From Candidatus Syntrophosphaera thermopropionivorans (GTDB lineage Bacteria; Cloacimonadota; Cloacimonadia; Cloacimonadales; Cloacimonadaceae): a stretch of 64,000 nucleotides of DNA. The DNA is taken from the NCBI RefSeq assembly GCF_004353895.1, contig NZ_SMOG01000001.1, forward strand, positions 275,870 to 339,869. The letters run 5' to 3'. Shown here piece by piece: positions 1-8,984 of the stretch. Below the pieces are notes generated by a model. The model worked only from the letters and a program-made list of their open reading frames with translations, had not been told where the DNA came from and did no database searches. The position numbers and the translations under genes are program-made. The first letter of the stretch is position 1; every line of letters starts with the position of its first letter.

Positions 1-1244
1 TGGATAAGTTTTACTACTTCCTCACCTTTAATTTGGTCATTACAATGCACTTCACCGATAGGTTCATCTTTTTCCAGGAAATCTCCAATCTTTGGGATTA
101 AGAGAGCACCTGAGCTATGGTCTATGGAATCGGTCACTTTCATTCTTCCTGCATTGATATGAATCAGTGCATAACCTATTGCGCGACAATCTATATGGGA
201 AACATAACCGGAAGCAGGAGATAGGATGGGAAGTTTATATTTAGTCGTGCTCAAAAGACCGTAGTCATCAATTACTTTAGGATTTCCACCCTGAGCAACA
301 ATGATTTCTTCCAGTTTTTTTAATGCCTTCCCATTTTTAACAGCTTCTTCAATCATAGCTATAGCTTGTTCTGCAGTTTCAGCAAGATTGGTGCTTACAA
401 GCAGTTGAGCGGTGAGTTCGGAAGTTAATATCTTTGTATCTTTTAAAGGATTTCCTTTTAAATATTCTATCGCTTCAATCATTTCCAGACCATTTCCTAC
501 AGCTAAACCGAGAGGAGAGTTCATATTGGTGAAAGCAACTTTCACTTTTAAACCAAATCGTTCTCCAGTAGAGATGAGCAATTCAGCTAATTCTTTTGCT
601 TTTTCTCTATCTGGCATAAAAGCACCGCTTCCTATCTTGAGGTCAATAATCAGATGTTTTGTTCCTTCTGCTATTTTTTTACTCAATATACTGGCAGTTA
701 TCAAACCTGGACTTTCAACCGTAGCAGTTACATCTCGCAAGGCATAAATCTTCTGGTCAGCAGGGACCAGGTCTTTAGATTGACCGGCAAGTGCACAGTT
801 ATGCTCTAAAACCAGCTTGCGAAATTCTTCTATGGAAAATTGAGTGCGAAAACCAGGGATAGATTCAAGTTTATCTAAAGTGCCACCAGTGTGACCTAAT
901 CCTCTTCCTGAGATCATAGGTATGGTTAATCCGAGGGAAGCTGCAATGGGGGCAAGCATTAGACTGATTTTATCTCCTACCCCACCAGTAGAATGTTTAT
1001 CGGCTACTTTGAGTTCTGCTGGAAAAGTTATAGTTTTTCCACTTTCAATATATGTTTTAGTTAGAGCAAAAATCTCTTCTTTATTTAAACCTTGAAAATA
1101 GATAGCCATAAGAAGTGCACTCATCTGATAATCAGGAACTTCTCCACTTAAAAAACCCTCTACCAGATTTCTTATCTGGTCTTCATTTAATGCAGTTCCA
1201 TTTCTTTTAGCCAGAATAAGTTCTACTGGATTATAATTTATCAT
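1..1244 (-). CDS. Pyrimidine-nucleoside (thymidine) phosphorylase, 3' end beyond window
   Basis: The reading frame from the ATG at 1244 runs off the left edge with 414 codons visible. The family is usually about 430-440 residues, so only the C-terminal end is missing. It should catalyse reversible phosphorolysis of pyrimidine (deoxy)nucleosides to base plus (deoxy)ribose-1-phosphate in the cytosol. The sequence shows the family signature SGRGLGHTGGTLDKLES, the phosphate-binding KHSTGGVGDK, and the conserved start NPVELILAKRNG. The C-terminal alpha/beta region (SPASGYVSHIDCRAIGYA) is also typical. The gene begins 10 bp after the phnE-like gene with GGAG upstream, so the two are probably co-transcribed. 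Distinguishing DeoA from Pdp (uridine plus thymidine) is not possible here. Confidence 0.9.
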   Translation of the reverse strand, partial: MINYNPVELILAKRNGTALNEDQIRNLVEGFLSGEVPDYQMSALLMAIYFQGLNKEEIFALTKTYIESGKTITFPAELKVADKHSTGGVGDKISLMLAPIAASLGLTIPMISGRGLGHTGGTLDKLESIPGFRTQFSIEEFRKLVLEHNCALAGQSKDLVPADQKIYALRDVTATVESPGLITASILSKKIAEGTKHLIIDLKIGSGAFMPDREKAKELAELLISTGERFGLKVKVAFTNMNSPLGLAVGNGLEMIEAIEYLKGNPLKDTKILTSELTAQLLVSTNLAETAEQAIAMIEEAVKNGKALKKLEEIIVAQGGNPKVIDDYGLLSTTKYKLPILSPASGYVSHIDCRAIGYALIHINAGRMKVTDSIDHSSGALLIPKIGDFLEKDEPIGEVHCNDQIKGEEVVKLI

Positions 1245-1254
1245 CTTTTTCTCC

Positions 1255-2241
1255 TTAAGTCATTACCAATTTTTCTCTTAGATAGCCACTAAATATATCC
1301 ATAACCCAAACTACCAGAGCAATTAACCAGATGATGAGTCCTACATTTCTCCAGGCAAGCATTTGCTGTTGTTGATTTAATGCCAATCCAATTCCTCCAC
1401 CACCTACAAATCCTACGACCGTTGCCATTCGCACATTCATATCCCATCTATAGATAGTAAAAGCCAGATAGGGTGATAGGATTTGAGGGGTCACAGCATA
1501 ACGCCAAACCTGAAGAGTGGATGCTCCAGTGGCAACAATAGCTTCCACTGGTCCTGGATCTATGCTTTCTATCTGTTCTGAATAAAGTTTCACTAAAGCA
1601 GCTATGGAATGTATCCACAAAGCAAGCATTCCAGCAAAAGGACCTATACCTACCCAAACACAGAAAATAATCGCCCAGACCAAGGCTTCTATGGAACGAA
1701 CAATCGTAGTGATAGTGCGTATAAAATAGTAAACGATTCTTCCTAAAATAGTGGAATACATTAGATTTTTTGCGGCAAAAAAACTGAGAATAAAAGCAAA
1801 AGGTACCGCAAAAATAGTGGCTAAAAGAGCAAGATATACCGTTTCCATCAAAGCTGCCAGCATTGGAACTAACTGTTTAAAATTGGGATTGAATAGACCC
1901 TGCACTATATTTTTCGCATTTCCTGCCTGAGTGAAAAAAGCAATCGGCTTTACTTCCACAATAATCCAGCCTACTATAAGACTGATAATTACAATTGCCC
2001 AGATTTCTGCTTTCCAGAACCAGCCCTTAATTTCTTTATCAGGATTGGCAACTTTAGCGCCTAAACTATTTTGCTGAAATCCAAATATGAAGCCAAGAAC
2101 AAGAGGTATCCCGAAGATTGAAAGTTCAGGAAAAGAGAAAGAATAAAGACGATAAGCCATCCAGGCAACACAACCCCACAAATATTGCCAGAGCAAATAT
2201 TCAACTAAAAAGGATTTCAATTTATTCATATAATTTATCAT
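1255..2241 (-). CDS. phnE: Phosphonate-type ABC transporter permease (PhnE family)
   Basis: Integral inner-membrane permease of a binding-protein-dependent importer. Hydrophobic segments cover most of the 328 residues. The C-terminal half has the permease EAA-loop pattern EAIVATGASTLQVWRYAV, then the PhnE-typical YRWDMNVRMATVVGFVGGGGIG. It has an extended N-terminal membrane region (about 110 residues) before the core. Start is the ATG at 2241; an alternative ATG lies 12 bases downstream, and neither has a strong Shine-Dalgarno. The usual ATPase (PhnC) and binding protein (PhnD) are not upstream: the next gene on that side is an unrelated exoprotein across a repeat-filled gap. The substrate could be phosphonate, phosphite or another oxyanion. 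Co-transcription with a nucleoside phosphorylase suggests a nucleoside or phosphate-linked role, but that is inference. Confidence 0.85.
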   Translation of the reverse strand: MINYMNKLKSFLVEYLLWQYLWGCVAWMAYRLYSFSFPELSIFGIPLVLGFIFGFQQNSLGAKVANPDKEIKGWFWKAEIWAIVIISLIVGWIIVEVKPIAFFTQAGNAKNIVQGLFNPNFKQLVPMLAALMETVYLALLATIFAVPFAFILSFFAAKNLMYSTILGRIVYYFIRTITTIVRSIEALVWAIIFCVWVGIGPFAGMLALWIHSIAALVKLYSEQIESIDPGPVEAIVATGASTLQVWRYAVTPQILSPYLAFTIYRWDMNVRMATVVGFVGGGGIGLALNQQQQMLAWRNVGLIIWLIALVVWVMDIFSGYLREKLVMT

Positions 2242-2366
2242 ATTTGAAATGCTTAGTTCGTCAAGACTTTTTTATCAGACTTAATCTTGAAGGTTCTTGC
2301 AAGAAATGTTATGGGAATTATTTTTTCTATTTTAATTGTAAATCCGGTCTAAATTATGGGTTCTAC

Positions 2367-2448
2367 CTGACTCTTCTCTGCTATCAAGTGTTAATCACTC
2401 GTTAATCAAGCGTTAATAAATTAAGACTTGATTAACGCTTGATTAAGA
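2367..2448. repeat. 11-nt-phased mirrored intergenic element, copy A
   Basis: Units of 11 nt can be read as CTGACTCTTCT (2367-2377), TTAATCACTCG (2391-2401), TTAATCAAGCG (2402-2412), then CTTGATTAACG (2427-2437) and CTTGATTAAGA (2438-2448). The central part is a perfect inverted repeat: TTAATCAAGCGTTAAT at 2402-2417 pairs with 2431-2446 around a 13-nt loop. The architecture (C/T-rich or inverted left units, right units with AAG-type cores, 11-nt register) matches elements at 17874, 36803 and 55166. No T-tract follows, so it is not a standard terminator. Confidence 0.7.
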
Positions 2449-2526
2449 TGTGATATAAATACTTTCGTAAAGGGCGTATTGTAAATGTGCGGTAATTTTT
2501 TGAGTTATAGATGCGTGATAAATAAG

Positions 2527-2812
2527 CAGACATCTCGCACCCTATAGCGGGGTCATAAACGTTCTCTTACACGGGGTCATAAACGTCCCCGTTTATGAAG
2601 TTCCGAAGGAGCTTGTTGTTAATAATGTATTAAAAGCTAAGATTTATATTCTTTGTTTATATAACCACTAAAGAAGAAAAGCCTTACGGCTTTGCGAGAT
2701 GAGGACATCTCGCACCCCAAAAGGGAACAGCTTACACCTAATAAGGGGATATTTTGCACCCAATAAGTGGACATCTCGCACCCCAAAAGGTGATATCTTA
2801 CCCTTTTGAATG
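2527..2812. repeat. 22-nt tandem repeats and hairpin in the 2242-2819 intergenic region
   Basis: Four adjacent 22-nt units occupy 2703-2724, 2725-2746, 2747-2768 and 2769-2790. Units 1 and 4 are identical (GGACATCTCGCACCCC followed by AAAAGG), and units 2 and 3 are diverged copies. A degenerate fifth unit follows at 2791-2812, and another copy lies at 2527-2548. Between them GGGGTCATAAACGT occurs twice, and TCATAAACG (2577-2585) pairs with 2590-2598 in a 9-bp hairpin. The units are contiguous without spacers, so this is not a CRISPR array. It lies just beyond the stop of the transglutaminase-like gene. No gene is seen in 2242-2819. Confidence 0.75.
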
Positions 2813-2819
2813 AATTATA

Positions 2820-5342
2820 TTATTCTGGTAAACGCTCCCACATCCCCTCAAAATATTGCCATATACCATCTTGTTTAAATAGGGTAATAGTTCTGAAGCG
2901 ATTTTGTGCTTCCAGATTAACCAGCATTTGCCATTTTCTACTAAATGTATAATTTTCAATAGATTGAGGAGATGGTTCATAACCCAGCCAGAGGAAATTT
3001 TTACCTGAAGAACGAATTTTTTCTGCCAGACGAATACTATTCTCCTGGTCATAATTTCCTATAAGAATAACCTGATATCTTGAGCTATCTATTTCTTCTA
3101 AAATAGATAGGAGTTCAGGAGGTAGATTTTCACTCCACTGGCGAGGATAATCGCGACAAATAATATTTATGAAAAGACTATCGGTCTCAGACAAGTCCAG
3201 ATATTTCATTTGAAAAGCAGTCTGACTATCGGAAACCCTGTATCCTGCTTGTAGATAATACCTATCTTTGGGAACGCTTATAGATATTAAACCAGGCTCA
3301 TCTTCCGAAAAAACTTGATCCAGCCAGTAAAAAACCCCATCCTGATAACGGGTTAGATTAACTGCATCAGAGAGTCCAGTCACAGGGACTCCATTTTCAT
3401 CTGCAAGAGAGACAATCAATTTTGTATAGGCTGAGGAATCTCTACTATCTACTTGAGGAGCATTTTTTTTCAAATCATAATAACCCCAGTCCCCATTGTC
3501 AAACTGGATAAATATGAGATCGGGTTGACGAGAAAAATAAGCAGGAACTTTGTTAGCTCTTGCAATGTTTACAGCCATCATTCTGTATTGCAGAGGAGTC
3601 AGGTATTTTTGTTTGATAGCAATATCCAGTGGAAGCAATCCACTTAAAGCTTTAGAAGAGTTAATGTTATAATGTTTAGCCAGCCACCCAGAAGCAGAAT
3701 TCATTCTTTCCAGAGTTGTATTCCCTTTCTGGTAGAAAGAATCAGGATAGAGTTGAGGGATTCCTTTTTTATAAGTAACAGGTTGCGGGAGCTCTTCATA
3801 AAATACTGTTGGTGCAAGAATAGGAGCTAATTCTGAAGAGGTCATATTTTGACCATCAATCTTTAAGAAAAAGTTGTAGAGAGCAATAATTTGCTCGGAA
3901 CTGGCTTGCCAGAGGAATTTAGGATCAAAGTCTTCAGAAATAAGGAAATTAAGGAATTCCTTTTGAGGTTCAGGATAGCGATACCCGAACCCTTTGAAGG
4001 AATTATAATTACCTCTTGAAGAGGATGCGACTATTCCTAAAAGTGTATCACTATAGGTGAAAATCCGATCTTGAAAACGCTGTTCACGACGATTCCATTT
4101 TGCTTTGGCTTGTTCCACCCCATTATTCCACTCATCAGAAGGATTTTTCCAGGTAAAATCAGATGCAGGATAGAAGAGCATTTCATCTTGATCTGGTAGG
4201 GGTCCTTCTTGCAAAGTAAGTTCATAATAAAGTTCTTTATCCTCACTTGAAGGAACTGACTCCATAGCACGCTTATTTTCATTGTCTGCCACCAGATAAA
4301 AAGCACCCCTGCCTACACTTAGCTCAAATTCCCCTTCATCATCCGTCTGAATATAAATCAAAGACCTTAAAGTTCCAGAATTAAAAACCAGCAGACCGAC
4401 AGTTGTTTCAGGAAGAGGATTATCCTGTTCATCCAAGGTCTTGATTTTGAGAATACGAGTGTGTTCTTTAGCATAAATTGAAGTGGAATTTATCACACAT
4501 TCGTAGCGTCCTTGAATTAAAACTTCGTCAGTTGCATCAGGAAGAGTTCCCTTAGATAGGATAATTACAGTTTTATCAATCAATCCACTGAACCAGGTTT
4601 GATCGGGATAATAAGCAGCATCCATATCTCCAGTATAATGCCAGGCTCCATCAATCCAGACTTCTGCCCAAGCATGATTATTATCTGTATGAGACCACCA
4701 GGGCACATAAGAAGGACGAGCTGGCAATCCTACAGTTCTTGCTGCAGAGATAAACAAGATTTGCATCTCTTCGCATCTTCCCAGATAGCTCTTTTGAGTT
4801 ATATCCAAAGGTGCCTGGTCTCTTCCTGAAGTGGGCTGGAATTTTAAACGTGAGACGCACCATAATGAAACGGCACGATAAAGTTCCAGGTCATTTTTAG
4901 AGTTCTGTAGCACCTCTCGTAAGCCATCCCTAAGAAATTCTGCTCTATAAGGTGTGATTCTCTCGTCTGCAACAGTTTGATGAGCAACATAGGAAAGGAA
5001 AAATTCAGGAGAAAGGTCAGTCCCATAATTATTGAGATAGGATTGGATTTGTAAATAATTACTAAGAACATCTTCTGGATTTGCTATTTGTAAGTTAGCA
5101 TCGCTCTCGTAGGCAATAAGATAGGACATCAATATATCATCCTGTTCTTTCAATAATTTCTTATAGGCTTGCTGATGATAATGGTCTAATTTCTTGAGAT
5201 TGGAATAAGCAAGTTTATTCATTTTTTTATAAAGGACAGGATTTCCTTGATTGGTGAAATTAGCAGGTAAATATGAGGCAAGAAGGTTTGAAAAACCCCA
5301 CAACATACTGCAAATAATTATTAGTATCTTAATTTTTTTCAT
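2820..5342 (-). CDS. Secreted transglutaminase-like domain protein
   Basis: An 840-residue exported protein with an N-terminal signal peptide (KKIKILIIICSMLWGFSNLLA). A transglutaminase/protease-fold core lies around residues 155-250. The presumed catalytic Cys190 is in GRCEEMQILF, His223 in NNHAWAEVWIDG, and Asp239 or Asp241 in the following GDMD. A carboxypeptidase-regulatory-like beta domain follows (about 300-370, with EQDNPLPETTVG and DDEGEFELSVG). The remaining C-terminal half is not recognised. Unlike its operon partner it lacks the FlgD-like sorting tail and ends in WERLPE, so it may stay periplasmic. It starts 39 bp after the C25 peptidase gene, so the two are likely co-expressed. 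Whether it cross-links, hydrolyses peptides or is inactive cannot be told from sequence. Confidence 0.8.
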   Translation of the reverse strand: MKKIKILIIICSMLWGFSNLLASYLPANFTNQGNPVLYKKMNKLAYSNLKKLDHYHQQAYKKLLKEQDDILMSYLIAYESDANLQIANPEDVLSNYLQIQSYLNNYGTDLSPEFFLSYVAHQTVADERITPYRAEFLRDGLREVLQNSKNDLELYRAVSLWCVSRLKFQPTSGRDQAPLDITQKSYLGRCEEMQILFISAARTVGLPARPSYVPWWSHTDNNHAWAEVWIDGAWHYTGDMDAAYYPDQTWFSGLIDKTVIILSKGTLPDATDEVLIQGRYECVINSTSIYAKEHTRILKIKTLDEQDNPLPETTVGLLVFNSGTLRSLIYIQTDDEGEFELSVGRGAFYLVADNENKRAMESVPSSEDKELYYELTLQEGPLPDQDEMLFYPASDFTWKNPSDEWNNGVEQAKAKWNRREQRFQDRIFTYSDTLLGIVASSSRGNYNSFKGFGYRYPEPQKEFLNFLISEDFDPKFLWQASSEQIIALYNFFLKIDGQNMTSSELAPILAPTVFYEELPQPVTYKKGIPQLYPDSFYQKGNTTLERMNSASGWLAKHYNINSSKALSGLLPLDIAIKQKYLTPLQYRMMAVNIARANKVPAYFSRQPDLIFIQFDNGDWGYYDLKKNAPQVDSRDSSAYTKLIVSLADENGVPVTGLSDAVNLTRYQDGVFYWLDQVFSEDEPGLISISVPKDRYYLQAGYRVSDSQTAFQMKYLDLSETDSLFINIICRDYPRQWSENLPPELLSILEEIDSSRYQVILIGNYDQENSIRLAEKIRSSGKNFLWLGYEPSPQSIENYTFSRKWQMLVNLEAQNRFRTITLFKQDGIWQYFEGMWERLPE

Positions 5343-5381
5343 ATGTGACCTATCAATTTATGCTCTTTAAAGCAGATTTCA

Positions 5382-8141
5382 TCAGTGAAGCTTGAGTAAT
5401 TTTCCCTGTTGAATGCTTTGAGAATTATCCATCTTCCAGAGATAAATACCTGCAGGAACAGGTTTTCCCCCGGCATCACAGCCATCCCAGATAATATTTT
5501 GTTTTCCTGCCCCCAAAGCTTCAGACTGTATGGTTTTAATCTTTTGACCGCGCAGATTAAATATCTGTATTTGAGTTTTAGAGGGTTCTTTCGTTTCAAA
5601 ACAAAAGCTCATTTGCGAAGAAAAAGGATTGGGCATCGTAATCACCTTAGAAATGGAAGGAGTAAGAACAGAATCAGAAATGGGAGTAGGTGGTAAATTC
5701 AGAACATTTAGAGTATCCAGAATAATTGCTATCATATCATTAATGCCGTATTCTCCTTCTTCAATAGCGGAAAGTGCAAAAGAAGAAGCAATGGTGCGAA
5801 AATATCCATTGCTATTATAGATTCCGATAGGGAAATTGGGATGAGAGCTATTAGAAGTATAAAATAGTTCAGAGGCAGTTTCAGGATAAGGAAATAAAGG
5901 AGTAGTCAAGGGGTCATTTTGATTGTATTGCCAGGTCATAGAAAGGTCGTCTTTATCATATCTGATGGCTTCAATATAGGCAAGAGTATTAAGCGGACAA
6001 ATAGTTCCAAACTTTGACCAGAAGATAGAATCATAATCCCAAGGCACATCTCCTTCCAGATAGATTCTTCCTCCATTTTCCAGATAATCATTGAGCAGGT
6101 CATATTCCAGGCTTCCTTGCTCAGGCATAAAATTGTTAGGTTCCCAGCCAAAAAGGCAAAAGATAGCTTCAAAATTGTTTATATAGTTATAATCTGGGAT
6201 GAGTTTATCGGAATAGATTACATTGAAGTTTCCCAGATTATTCAAAGCATTAACTACTGGTAAACCTTCTTGAGAAAGCGGTTCATAAACCAGTATCTCT
6301 CCTAATGGAGGATTTTGATTATTTTGATGGTAAACCGCAGGGTCTCCAAAAAGCATATAGGTATAAACATTTTGTAGTTCTGGATAGATTATGCCATCAC
6401 TATCCACCGGGTCACCAAAGAGATAATATTGCGTATGTAATAGATTGGCAAAGGCAAGAGCAGCACCAACGGACATATTGTTTTTGGTTAGATTTTCCAG
6501 AAAATGATAATTATAGGAGCTCAAACCTCCCCAACCAGGATTTTTCCAGCCTATCTTATACCAACCAGTACGCGTGGCAGCACAGACATTAACGGCTTTT
6601 TGCTGTAAAGCATATTCTGCTAAACAAGAGAAATTATTATCCAGCATACCATTATTGCAGGAAGCGGCAAAAAGAATTAATCCATCCTGATTGACCAAAT
6701 TATCAAAAGTTTCACGATCAACCAGACTATACCAGTTCATTTCCCAACTATCTGGGATATTATTACCATTATCATCATTCATCCAAACCTTTCGGGCAGA
6801 ACTGACAGAAGAACCATGCGCACTCCAATTCAAGATGCCATAACTATTGCTATTCAATTGATTTTTCAGGAGGTCATAATCCAAATCAAGGTCAGATGGA
6901 AGAGAAGGTAAATATCCCATATGTTCGTACATTGTAGTACATTGATAATCATTTAAAGCAGTGTTTCTGGCATATTCCATAAAAACTGCACCATCTGTTT
7001 CCAGAAAAATTGTTTCAGGTTCCCCGGCATAATTAAGATAAGCAGCAGGCAATAAAGCTTTTTTCTTCCAGACTGCATCACTACTGTCAAAGCTAATAGT
7101 GCGATTTACAATCTGTGAAATATAGTTAACATTATTGTTTGAAATGCGTCCCACAAAGAGCTCAGGAGTGAAATCACAGAGATAATCCTGGTCTCCTTCT
7201 CCAGCAGAATATTCTCCCAGACGGCCATCACTATCCACATCTATGATACTGCTTAAATCGCTGTAAAAGAAATCAGAGGGGACGGTTTCATTACCATCTG
7301 GTTCTGGAGTGAGATACATCACGGGAACTTTATCATAATCTCCAACTAATAAAAGATAGGTGAAAGGATGAGCATTGTATTGGGAGATTAGATAATTTCG
7401 GAGTTTTTCACCATCTGTAAGTCCTGGACTTGAAGCTAAAATAGTATTGATATTGATATAAGAAGTGACCAGACCCTGTGACTGATGATAAGCTTCCAGA
7501 GCAGTTAAGGAAGGATATAAAGCTGGTGTGGTAACTATTAAATAATCATAATCTTTAGAATAATTATAAGTGTAATAACTTTGTAAATCTTGAGGATTAA
7601 CAAAAAACCAGTCTATAACTTGATTGCTTTTCTGTAAAGAACTAAGAATGGGAGGTATTCTATTTGGTTTTGAGATAGCATTTAAGCTCCAGGAAAGATT
7701 TATCTGTAAAGAAGGACTAATTTGCCAGGATACTCCATTATAGATAGCAGGTAAAACAGAAAAAGAAACAAATTTTATATCACCCCAATGTTTAATTCCC
7801 AAGTATTTTAGCATAGGCGTTGAGGGATAATGTTCACAAGCAGAAAGGAAATGTTCTCCGTCACTAAAAGGAGTATTGATAACAGGAGCAGGTGCAGACA
7901 AATTCTGCAAAGGAGCAAATTCAAAGTTATAGGATACATTAATTGCATCTGGGGGAAGGATGATATTTAAGTTTTTAGTTGGCAATTGAGGTGTTCCTGG
8001 AACAGATAAAGTTCCCCAACCATAATTTTCTTGTGGAGAAAAGAGCTCCAGGTCAGAAAAATTTATGTTTAATGTTAGCTCTGTTGCTGTAAGCAGAAAA
8101 GGAATAAACAAGATAGTTAAAAACAAAAATCTTCTATTCAT
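5382..8141 (-). CDS. Secreted C25 (gingipain-family) cysteine peptidase with C-terminal sorting domain
   Basis: Predicted extracellular endopeptidase of 919 residues. An upstream in-frame extension exists, but the ATG at 8141 has AAGGAAACC upstream and is followed directly by a signal peptide (NRRFLFLTILFIPFLLTATE), so I chose it. The peptidase C25 domain spans roughly 195-620, with KDYDYLIVTTPALYPSL at its start. The catalytic pair is His442 in NWSAHGSS and Cys495 in LFAASCNNG, and DVDSDGRLGE looks like a calcium loop. The last ~85 residues form the FlgD-like Por/T9SS sorting domain (MPNPFSSQMSF through WDGCDAGGKPVPAGIYLWKM). The start overlaps the preceding AlkD-like gene by 8 bp and the transglutaminase-like gene follows. 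Confidence 0.88.
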   Translation of the reverse strand: MNRRFLFLTILFIPFLLTATELTLNINFSDLELFSPQENYGWGTLSVPGTPQLPTKNLNIILPPDAINVSYNFEFAPLQNLSAPAPVINTPFSDGEHFLSACEHYPSTPMLKYLGIKHWGDIKFVSFSVLPAIYNGVSWQISPSLQINLSWSLNAISKPNRIPPILSSLQKSNQVIDWFFVNPQDLQSYYTYNYSKDYDYLIVTTPALYPSLTALEAYHQSQGLVTSYININTILASSPGLTDGEKLRNYLISQYNAHPFTYLLLVGDYDKVPVMYLTPEPDGNETVPSDFFYSDLSSIIDVDSDGRLGEYSAGEGDQDYLCDFTPELFVGRISNNNVNYISQIVNRTISFDSSDAVWKKKALLPAAYLNYAGEPETIFLETDGAVFMEYARNTALNDYQCTTMYEHMGYLPSLPSDLDLDYDLLKNQLNSNSYGILNWSAHGSSVSSARKVWMNDDNGNNIPDSWEMNWYSLVDRETFDNLVNQDGLILFAASCNNGMLDNNFSCLAEYALQQKAVNVCAATRTGWYKIGWKNPGWGGLSSYNYHFLENLTKNNMSVGAALAFANLLHTQYYLFGDPVDSDGIIYPELQNVYTYMLFGDPAVYHQNNQNPPLGEILVYEPLSQEGLPVVNALNNLGNFNVIYSDKLIPDYNYINNFEAIFCLFGWEPNNFMPEQGSLEYDLLNDYLENGGRIYLEGDVPWDYDSIFWSKFGTICPLNTLAYIEAIRYDKDDLSMTWQYNQNDPLTTPLFPYPETASELFYTSNSSHPNFPIGIYNSNGYFRTIASSFALSAIEEGEYGINDMIAIILDTLNVLNLPPTPISDSVLTPSISKVITMPNPFSSQMSFCFETKEPSKTQIQIFNLRGQKIKTIQSEALGAGKQNIIWDGCDAGGKPVPAGIYLWKMDNSQSIQQGKLLKLH

Positions 8142-8946
8142 CGTCGGTTTCCTTATATCTTTTTTTCTTGTGGTAATTGGGATGGGATTGATACCCTTTC
8201 TTAACATATGGTTTATGAAAGTTATTTTTCTTTTCTTTATAGTTCTTTCCTGTAGCATACTGGATTAGCATAGGAGCAGCAGAATCTTTGTATTGAGTGA
8301 GAAACTCTTCTATTTCTTGAGGATACAACTCGCTAAGTTCACGCAATAACCAACCAATTCCCTGTTGAACACAACGAGCTTGATCCTGCATAAGGGGACT
8401 GATAAAATCCAATAATTCTTGGACTGGTAAGCGTTCCTTTTGATAGAGCATAGTGACAACCGCTACCCGCCTGGTCCATTTGCTTTCTGAATCCAGCCAG
8501 GTGGCAAAATCTTCCATTGAGGCTATTTCCAGTTCTAAAAGCACGGGAGTAATTTTGGTGGCAATTAAATCAGAATGAGTCCAATTTTCTACCACTTCAT
8601 CCAGACAAAGTTTAATCTCTTCATAGACTCTACGGTTAAAGCGAGGTCTATGCTTCTTTAACAAAAAAATAGCTAAGGTTCCGAATTCATATTTTCCAGT
8701 TGCAAAGAAGGGATATGCCAGCTCGGCTAATTCCGTAATAGATGGTTGGAAAATGGTTAATATGTGATTGCGTAACTCTTTAATTTGATATTCTGCTAAA
8801 CCAAAGGCATCATAACCTTCAAGATTATAGCGAGAATTTTTATAGGCTAATCCAGGGTTTTCATGGGCAAAGAAATATGATTCACAGTAACTGAAAATCT
8901 CTGCCTGTCTTGGAGTGAGTTTTGTTCGAGCTAAAAGTAGTGTCAT
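8134..8946 (-). CDS. AlkD-like DNA alkylation repair protein
   Basis: A 270-residue protein of the AlkD/HEAT-like alkylpurine DNA glycosylase family, which removes bulky or cationic alkyl bases without base flipping. The family pattern is visible from about residue 60 to 225: helical repeats, NWTHSDLIATKI, and WLDSESKWTRRVAVVTMLY, which corresponds to the conserved W-SxxxWxRRxAVV stretch. Then comes RCVQQGIGWLLRELSELYP. A Lys/His/Tyr-rich tail (about 235-270) is unusual and probably contacts nucleic acid. It lies 38 bp downstream of the TrmJ-like gene on the same strand and overlaps the following peptidase gene by 8 bp, which is odd company for a secreted protease. Substrate is inferred from family only. 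Confidence 0.8.
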   Translation of the reverse strand: MTLLLARTKLTPRQAEIFSYCESYFFAHENPGLAYKNSRYNLEGYDAFGLAEYQIKELRNHILTIFQPSITELAELAYPFFATGKYEFGTLAIFLLKKHRPRFNRRVYEEIKLCLDEVVENWTHSDLIATKITPVLLELEIASMEDFATWLDSESKWTRRVAVVTMLYQKERLPVQELLDFISPLMQDQARCVQQGIGWLLRELSELYPQEIEEFLTQYKDSAAPMLIQYATGKNYKEKKNNFHKPYVKKGYQSHPNYHKKKRYKETDDE

Positions 8947-8984
8947 TTCAATCTCTGTTTTTTAAAATCCAGAATTATTTAAAA

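Noticed and set aside
2118..2405. Plus-strand open frame across the phnE start
   Set aside because: Antisense to phnE, with no ribosome site or homology.
2527..2812. CRISPR-like array from repeated ACATCTCGCACCC units
   Set aside because: Units are contiguous 22-mers without unique spacers, two are diverged, and no cas gene is near.
8142..8258. Longer N-terminus of the first C25 peptidase
   Set aside because: The extension is basic, overlaps the AlkD-like gene and would bury the signal peptide; the ATG at 8141 has a good ribosome site.
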